From assembly GCA_008508345.1 (NCBI GenBank), contig QNGE01001335.1, positions 45,061 to 109,060 on the forward strand: DNA of 64,000 nucleotides. Reading direction: 5' to 3'. A model generated the notes under the pieces. It did not search any database and was not told where the DNA came from. It worked only from the letters and a program-made list of their open reading frames with translations. The position numbers and the translations under genes are program-made. Source of the stretch: Paragonimus westermani (taxonomy: Eukaryota > Platyhelminthes > Trematoda > Plagiorchiida > Troglotrematidae). This document shows, piece by piece, positions 57,460 through 64,000 of the stretch (its first letter is position 1; each line of letters begins with the position of its first letter).

Positions 57460-57645
57460 TGTCGAAAAGAAACTAGAATTTCATTGTTAAGGATGAACAG
57501 AACTTTAGAACTCGTCAGTTGTGTCTATCCTTGACACTACCGGAACTAGAACTCTAGCCACTGTTTCCTAAGCCATCCATGTTGAGAATTGTGCCGTTGG
57601 TCACATAGTTGGCGCAACCAAACTATCGTATGTAAACACTCAGCG
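57460..57645 (-). repeat. SINE, diverged copy of the 50-kb family
   Basis: Read on the minus strand: GGTTGCGCCAAC, AGTTCTAGTTCCGG in the B-box position, AGTGTCAAGGATAGACAC, then ACTGACGAGTTCTAAAG and ATTCTAGTTTCTTTTCGA. The order and wording follow the SINE body at 50 kb (GTGGCAAGGATATGC, ACTGACGAGCTCTAA, AGTGCTTCTTTTCGA). Confidence 0.65.
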
Positions 57646-60600
57646 ATGTTTGTTTGTGATCAATCGAAAAGTTTTACCCGTTCTATTGCAATCTCACGCC
57701 GTGTGATAAACGCGCGTAACCTCCGATCCGATAAGGAACAGTCGCTCAACCAGGGGCAGTGAGAAGTTTAGAAGGCTGTTTTCCTTCGATGCTCCTCCTG
57801 ACCAAGTTGACTAGTGAACGAAAGGTTGAGATGAAAGCTATAAACCTAAATGCCAAGCTCGGCGAACATACCAATGCCAAAACCATCAACCCGAGCTACG
57901 AAAAACACCACCACTGTTCCCAACCATCAGAAAAAAATTCCGCTCAGTGATAACAGATTTCCCAAGATCTATCGCTGATCGTATGTTGCGTCCAAAATGT
58001 AACCATGATTAGTAGTCCAAAGATAACTGAGCAGGTGGGAGGACCGTGGATTCTCAGTCTAACGTGAACCGAGGTAGACAAAACTGGTAGAAAAAAAGAA
58101 CACCCGATTCAGAGCCAAAAGGTACACAAACTTGCAAGAAAACATGATCTGGCGATTTATTACGTTTAGCTCACATGGATCCAACAAAAACACTTTTACA
58201 TAAATTGTATCGTCCTAATTTAGACTTGTTGGTCTGTAACGACGGTGTATTAGTTGATTAACCAGTTCTTCAGAGTGGATAAAACAGCTTGGTATTTCTA
58301 CGGTGATATTGGTTTGCGACGTTCACGTGTTTTGATGGATTTTAGCAGTTCGCCATTTCCAACTCATCCCTACGTGACATTCTCATTCGCTCGTCTGACC
58401 GGAAATGCAGTCACGCCTTTAGAGTGATCACTCTTACAGTACGCTACTGGCTAAAATCGTGGTCAGGAGCAACTTGCGAAAGTTGACAAACTCACACACT
58501 TGACATAAAAAGACACAGCTCGCACATACGAGTTCCGTATGCACTGGCTGGACACTCACTGGCCCCGAATGATCGATTACGTCGTCTTTACCGGTTACCA
58601 TGCTGTGCTTCAGCCAACACTCCATCAACCCAGCCGAATTACGTGGGGCTCAACGGACGGAATGCCTAATATCAGTAACTATTGATTGACTGCGATATGA
58701 GCGGCGGAGCGCTGAATCATGAGTTCGTCACAGAAAGATACTGTGTCGTACATAGTGATCTTTTAGCGATTTGTCCGCGTGGACTTTACCTACACTTGCA
58801 CACCCGTAGATGAAGGCAGATGGGTTGCTTATTTCGCTCTAGTAGAAAAAAATGGCACGACACGTACTGTTGGCTCTTCATTCATTGCGTGTGTTCACTC
58901 CGCTCTAACTAACGATCGCCCGGGTGGCTTTTCTTGAATATCATTCACTCTACTCAATCAACGCCAGGTCATATCTACGATTGTTTACTAAACGTTATAA
59001 ACAAAAAGGAGGCGCTCATAATTCGCCGTGCACAGGACCATGGGGGGTAATAGTACTAAACACCAGTAGGCTCTCACAAATGAACGAGGCGAGGTTCCTC
59101 AAAAATCATCGAAAGACAACAATGTGACAATGCAATGGAGCAAGGTTCTCATTTGCAGTATTTTGTGGAAATTAAACCAAGCATGATCATTAAATGCGAA
59201 ACTTGTTCATGGATTTAATATCTTGGTGCACCGGATCACTCATTCATCCATGTTAACACTCAGCATCAACTGACTTAATTGAACCACATAAAAATCATAG
59301 AGCCAGAGGCAAGCATACATAGTACAACAACACGTTAACCGCGGAATATGGTTGTTTTGCTCGAGCATAACATTCTTGTAAATAGTAATCTTGGGTATAA
59401 CAAGAGCATTAATGGGGAGACCGGGAATGCCCACTTCAAAACCGTCAAAGAAGACACACCGGATGGCTATGGGGTAAGTGGTTGAAATGCTCGTGTGAAC
59501 TTTGTAAATTCCACTTGACCGTACGTCACTAGTATAGCATGAGAGTGGGCTATATGTTGAAACTTGAATAAGACTTGACCCTCTGAATTTCTCATTAGGC
59601 ACTCATGCATGGAGGATTCTGACATGTTCTTGTTCAGATAGAATCAGAGTTAATCAAGATAGACAATATCAGTGAAAGGGAGAACACCCGACTCGGGAAT
59701 TGCAAAACTTATATATTATAACATTTACGAGCGTTAGAATAATTTCAGCATCAGGGAAGTATTTCATGTTGGCGGTGAGAATGCCGATCGGAAAATTAGG
59801 ATTCCTTTAAGAAGATATCGGAGGTAAGCAGTTCATCACAGAATGTTGAAGGAAGGTTTTTCAGTGGGTTTCAAAAACAGGGCAGTAACGAGACTGTTAG
59901 TAGGTTAAACTGATAGTGCATCAACTTTCATCAAACGATTTTCAAGCAGTCTGTCCGAGTTAAAAATCACACCGGTAAGAGCGCACTTACTGACCGCGGG
60001 AAAAAAATCACGTTCAACTTTCAATTATAAGAACAAAGGCCCCAGATGATCAGCGTATCATGAATCGATTTGTCTGAACATAGTCAAGCAGCGCTTGTTA
60101 GTTTTGTTAAAAGACAGATTACTGTCACGATCCTAAATCGTCCACGTCCTGCTGGAACAATCGTCTTTGATGGGCAGCCACATTTCCACGGTTCGAACAG
60201 CGGTTGCTGTTGTGTGTGTGCACATCCTTTACAAGGCCAGAACGTTCACCTCGTATCTGATTGGCTACTAACGCTCGCGTGATACATCGCGACTATGATT
60301 GGTTAAATTATAACTCGTTCGCTGATTTAATGTCCCTTGAGTACGTCTGCGGGACAGATGGACCACATACTAATTTACGCTCGTTACTCCTGCCTTGCGT
60401 TCTGATTTACGATACAACAGTTACCAATAAGGAGTTCGGGTACATTAGTCGAGGAACTGGGATGTTGCACTTCACGGAGTAACATGAAAATCGGTCGATT
60501 ATGGATATGCTTCGTAGTTTCGTTGCAATAGAATCAAACTTCGTTTAGGCGAGTGTTTTAAGTTTCGTTTATCGGGATTACTGTAATTCAAATGTTCGTT

Positions 60601-61377
60601 TTGCTGGAACAACAAAAATAGACTAATTTGTTCGCTTCAGAAGTTGAAACGAGACAATTAGAACACGAAAAATAGTACAGGTAAACATTTCTTACTGATT
60701 CATCATTACGCAATGTACCACAACATAGATAAACAATCAAGTAAGGGGAGTGAATAATCAATGTGTTAGGATAGGTCACTAAGTTCACGGAAGGATTATC
60801 GTCGTGAATGAACAGAGCTAACGTGAGTCGATTGATCTTCATTAGGCAAAGCAGATTTACATGATCACTCACCTGTCTGCATCTTAACGATTGCAAGCAC
60901 TTCAACTTGTTACTTCATCTAATCTGGTGTCAAAAATATTTTATTAAAACGGTCAAAAACGTAAATACGTACCATTTGTGGCCTGGCAAATTTTTCTGCG
61001 TTTTCAAGTTCACACTAGAGAACGAGAGATTATAAGGCGGAAAACAGTATCAAATGTGAAACTAAACATACAAGAGAAACACACGGCGGAGCGATTCCCT
61101 AATCAGTCAGTAGCATCGTTACCATGGCAGTGCTAAACTAACAAGTATTTTTGCACACACACACAGTCGGTGTAATTACATCATCCACTTCGAGGGGCGG
61201 TTGTAAGAAGGCTTTCAACTTTGGCACCACTGTCAAGCACGAGGAACTATCTCTAAAACAAATTTACTTCTCCGGTAGGCGGACGATGTACTAGTCCTGA
61301 CTGAGTAAAAAACATACCGAATAAGGTCTGACAATATTCAATGAACTACATTGCAACATTATATTAAATTCTGAACA
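57646..61377. other. Long unannotated stretch
   Basis: A 120-codon minus-strand frame (59602-59240) was examined; it is not recognised and is within chance length. No repeats matched elsewhere in the window. Confidence 0.35.
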
Positions 61378-61690
61378 TGAATATAGTGATTCCCTTTCAT
61401 TCTCAGATATCCGTCTTACTCGAAAGACTGAAGGTTCGCTGCAACGCTCAGTTTATCACCAACGGACTTGAAACGGCTAATAACACGTTAACGGATTCGT
61501 ACTGACATTAAGGAACAGGCCTCATAAAAAAGTTATTCTATAGAGCCAAAAAGATTTGCCCTCCGGAGACAATCCACAGTGAATTGCAACTGGTTAAACA
61601 GGTTCTCTTGGGCAACCGATATCTACAATGAATGATCTTCAAGTTTCCATAAAGAAAAACTTCACCAACAAACAGTGACGGTGCTTGTTA
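61378..61690 (+). mobile_element. Penelope-like element scrap (RT tail)
   Basis: SFSDIRLTRKTEGSLQRSVY matches the FLDV..TRKxDGxxQRxxY block of the other PLEs. After shifts, LYRAKKICPPETIHSELQLV and KQVLLGNRY match the RxxxICTxDxxxxEL segment. No endonuclease follows. Confidence 0.75.
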
Positions 61691-62336
61691 GTTATTAAAA
61701 AAGGGAACATTACATCATAATATTGGTTCATTGCCTTCAGTTCTGTTCGTACACGTTTTCTGTAAAATAATGCTGTAAACCTTTGGGATTAAATATTCGA
61801 GTCCACTACTAATAAACACAGGAACCATCCTGTTCCAAAAATATCCAATATTGTACTTTGTGCGCATTTTAGCTTATTCCTAGAGTCTAGTTTAATTTCA
61901 TTTTGTATATATATAACTGACATCATCCAAGAAACCACCACGGTCAATACCACTTTCATGACTATATGCTGGCAGGCGTCATAGTAAATAACATTCAATG
62001 AAATAAAATTACTTCCATGGTAAGCAGATAAATAAACGGTTGGAATCATCTACTAATTTCATGTCTTGCAAATGGTTCACAATAAGACCAAGAAGCGTAG
62101 ATTATCATGCGAAATCCCGTTGGTGATATGTGATTATTTCAAGAAATTCCCAAATAACCAACTGTCTCAAAGACTTTCCATTCGCTTTTTACGGATCTTA
62201 AAGTAACATCAAGTAACAAAAGGTGTCCACATATTTCGAATCCGAGTACCAAAACAGTTCGAAGAGTTTTGTAAACATCTACTTTAATGTAATTGTCCTT
62301 CCACACACCGATGTTCGCAACGCCTTAATGTGAACG
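61691..62336. other. Unannotated stretch before R2 copy 2
   Basis: AT-rich, with no supported gene or named repeat. Confidence 0.35.
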
Positions 62337-62792
62337 TTGAATCAATACGCTGTTTCGTCCACGGTATGATAAGACGATTGATAGGAAATCAGATTCTCCT
62401 CCTTGATATAATTAACACGGCAGATCTTTGTCCCGAAAGTACGCGGCGGTCCCCGTTAAGTGCGCCCAAGACAAACCAAAAGACGGGTGGGAAAAAGCTA
62501 CTTTGTTCGGCTCCGAAAAATGTGTGCGACAAGGAGAAAACTGCATGGTATTTATAAGGTCATAGTGATCTACCAACATTTTCGAACCAGAAAACCGAAG
62601 TACATACATCAAAAATAGTAGTTAGTAATTAAGCTACCAATGAGCGTTGCGGAATAGAGGCCAGACAGGTAAAAATATAGCGAAGGTCACCTCTCGAATG
62701 TTCACGACATTTCCGCTCATTGTGATGGGACAGGGTCGTCTTTTCGAGAAACGAGGTGGTTTTGGACAGAAAAACTAGGTTCCTCTAACATA
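62337..62792 (+). repeat. Repeat R2, copy 2
   Basis: Direct repeat of 31964-32420. Borders set where similarity stops: TTGAATCA.TACGCTG on the left and GGTTCCTC.AACAT on the right. Flanks differ on both sides. Confidence 0.85.
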
Positions 62793-63656
62793 ACGATGTA
62801 TTCGTGATAGCAAATCACTGAGGCTAGTTGAGGTGTTCTTTGCATGCTCAATAATACCCGTTCATGGTGGGGGCAGAAATGAATTGCATTATTGCCTTGA
62901 TGTTTACATGATCAGGTGACCAGCTGAAACGGCTTATCTAAGGCAAACCAACTTGCACAGAGCAATACACTAATTTTAACATGTGTGCTTTTGAAACAGA
63001 AGTGGTCTTATTCAATGCATCACAGCTGGAAGAAACACATTGCGAGTTGTAGGCATTTTGTTTACCCCCACGCATTAAACTAATATGAGTAGATGTCTTC
63101 TGTAATCAAATGACCAGATTCACCGAATTGCTTGCTGATCGTGAACCTGTCTTCTTGTCATTTTGATGAACTGAATAAAGTAAAATGAATGTTTCAAGGG
63201 GAGGGGTAAAGAAAAGTTGTTCGCAAGACTCGAACGAACAATAATTTGTCAATATCTTCCATGCCGTGAGACAAAACGACTACCGGCTATCATGGTGGGA
63301 TCAGAAAAAATGGTCATGGATGCAGCTGCTTCACTAGTGAGCCAACCGAAAACATTGGAATACCAACGTTCATTGTATTCACCATTACCAAAGTAAAGTA
63401 GTTATAACGTTCAAAACACAACACACGTGTAAAATCTACACCTGGAAATTCTAGAAGAAGTTAGCACAATACTTGCTATTCGTTCGTCACAAACAACAAA
63501 CGCTTTCTGCAAACATTGAGAAGTGTGCGGTAGAAACCTGTTGAATTCAGTAGATGGCATAGCCTTATCAAGTGACTAGAGACGATATGTTCTGCAAATA
63601 CTGCCCCTAGCCACACCCCTACCAATTCGCCGCCCTATATATACATGGTTGGCGAC
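62793..63656. other. Unannotated stretch between R2 and R3
   Basis: No coding or named repeat sequence. A TATATATA box at 63635-63644 lies just before the R3 copy on the plus strand. Confidence 0.35.
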
Positions 63657-63864
63657 ATCCGATTCGGATTAGCCTGTCACAGTGACCGAAGCCAAAGGAC
63701 GCCTGCGCTTAGCCATCAATGCAATTGGCTTGCGCTGCACCAATTGCAGTTCCACCAACACACCACGAATCCAGTGTAAACCCGAAGGAATAAGACTGGG
63801 AGGTGTACCAGTGGGGCCTTTGTGTCCAGCCGGCCAATGCTGGTTAGCCACTTGATTGGCTAAT
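63657..63864 (-). repeat. Repeat R3, copy 2
   Basis: Reverse complement of 33248-33465, about 90 percent alike, bounded by GGTTGGCG.CATCCG and TTGGCTAAT. On the plus strand it is preceded by TATATATA and followed about 65 bp later by AATAAA (63934-63939), which would suit the inside of an LTR; the other copy lacks both. Confidence 0.78.
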
Positions 63865-64000
63865 AAGGAAAGTAAACTCTTATCTCTCGGAAACTAAACA
63901 GAGAGAGGCTGCAATGACGAGATCTACACTGAGAATAAAGATATCTGAAGTGTAATACAAGAAGCGTTGCAGTAGAGGAGTGCAGGCTAGTGCATCTCAG

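Noticed and set aside
59240..59602. A 120-codon minus-strand ORF
   Set aside because: About this length is expected several times by chance over six frames of 64 kb. It is not recognised and has no splice or domain support.

Overview
The window reads as nuclear DNA of a flatworm, most likely a digenean trematode (fluke). The evidence is a split eukaryotic gene whose first four introns are only 33-77 bp, GT-AG splice sites throughout, and a repeat load of RTE and CR1 LINEs, CsRn1-like and other Ty3/gypsy LTR elements, Penelope-like elements (PLEs) with GIY-YIG endonuclease, and tRNA-derived SINEs. The species cannot be named from the sequence alone.

Two host genes can be assembled. The first is a UBL7-type ubiquitin-like/UBA protein on the + strand (3628-13841, seven coding exons, 411 aa). 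Its first five exons are packed into 0.86 kb with micro-introns; its last two introns (3.7 and 5.1 kb) are swollen by RTE LINE copies lying in the same orientation as the gene. The second is a small four-transmembrane protein resembling the MARVEL/MAL/CMTM type on the + strand (52101-56308, three exons, 150 aa). It was put together from exons whose phases fit exactly; its 3.6 kb last intron holds a SINE and a solo LTR.

Layout: 1-1588 is a decayed gypsy gag-protease-RT on the minus strand, meeting head to head a gypsy integrase fragment on the plus strand (1615-2830). 3.6-13.8 kb is the UBL7-like gene with three intronic RTE remnants. 14.7-16.5 kb is a broken PLE. 22.1-23.4 kb is a CR1-like LINE remnant on the minus strand. 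27.96-28.8 kb is an LTR (family alpha) followed by the start of a GC-rich gag. 31.0-34.2 kb holds a PLE tail, repeats R2 and R3, a SINE remnant and a solo LTR (family beta). 42.4-46.2 kb is repeat R1 and a 3.6 kb LTR retrotransposon with both LTRs, whose RT core is deleted. 46.3-49.7 kb holds two PLE copies, the second split by a beta LTR. 49.9-50.6 kb is a second R1 copy interrupted by an inverted SINE pair with a 12-bp target duplication. 52.1-56.3 kb is the four-TM gene. 57-64 kb holds a SINE, a PLE scrap and second copies of R2 and R3.

No autonomous mobile element in the window looks intact; every pol-type frame carries stops, frameshifts or deletions. Large stretches (about 16.5-22, 23.4-28, 28.8-31, 34.2-42.4 and 57.6-61.4 kb) hold nothing I can name. 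ORFs up to about 120 codons are expected there by chance and were not called genes. No CRISPR array, rRNA gene, functional-looking tRNA gene or prokaryotic operon was seen.
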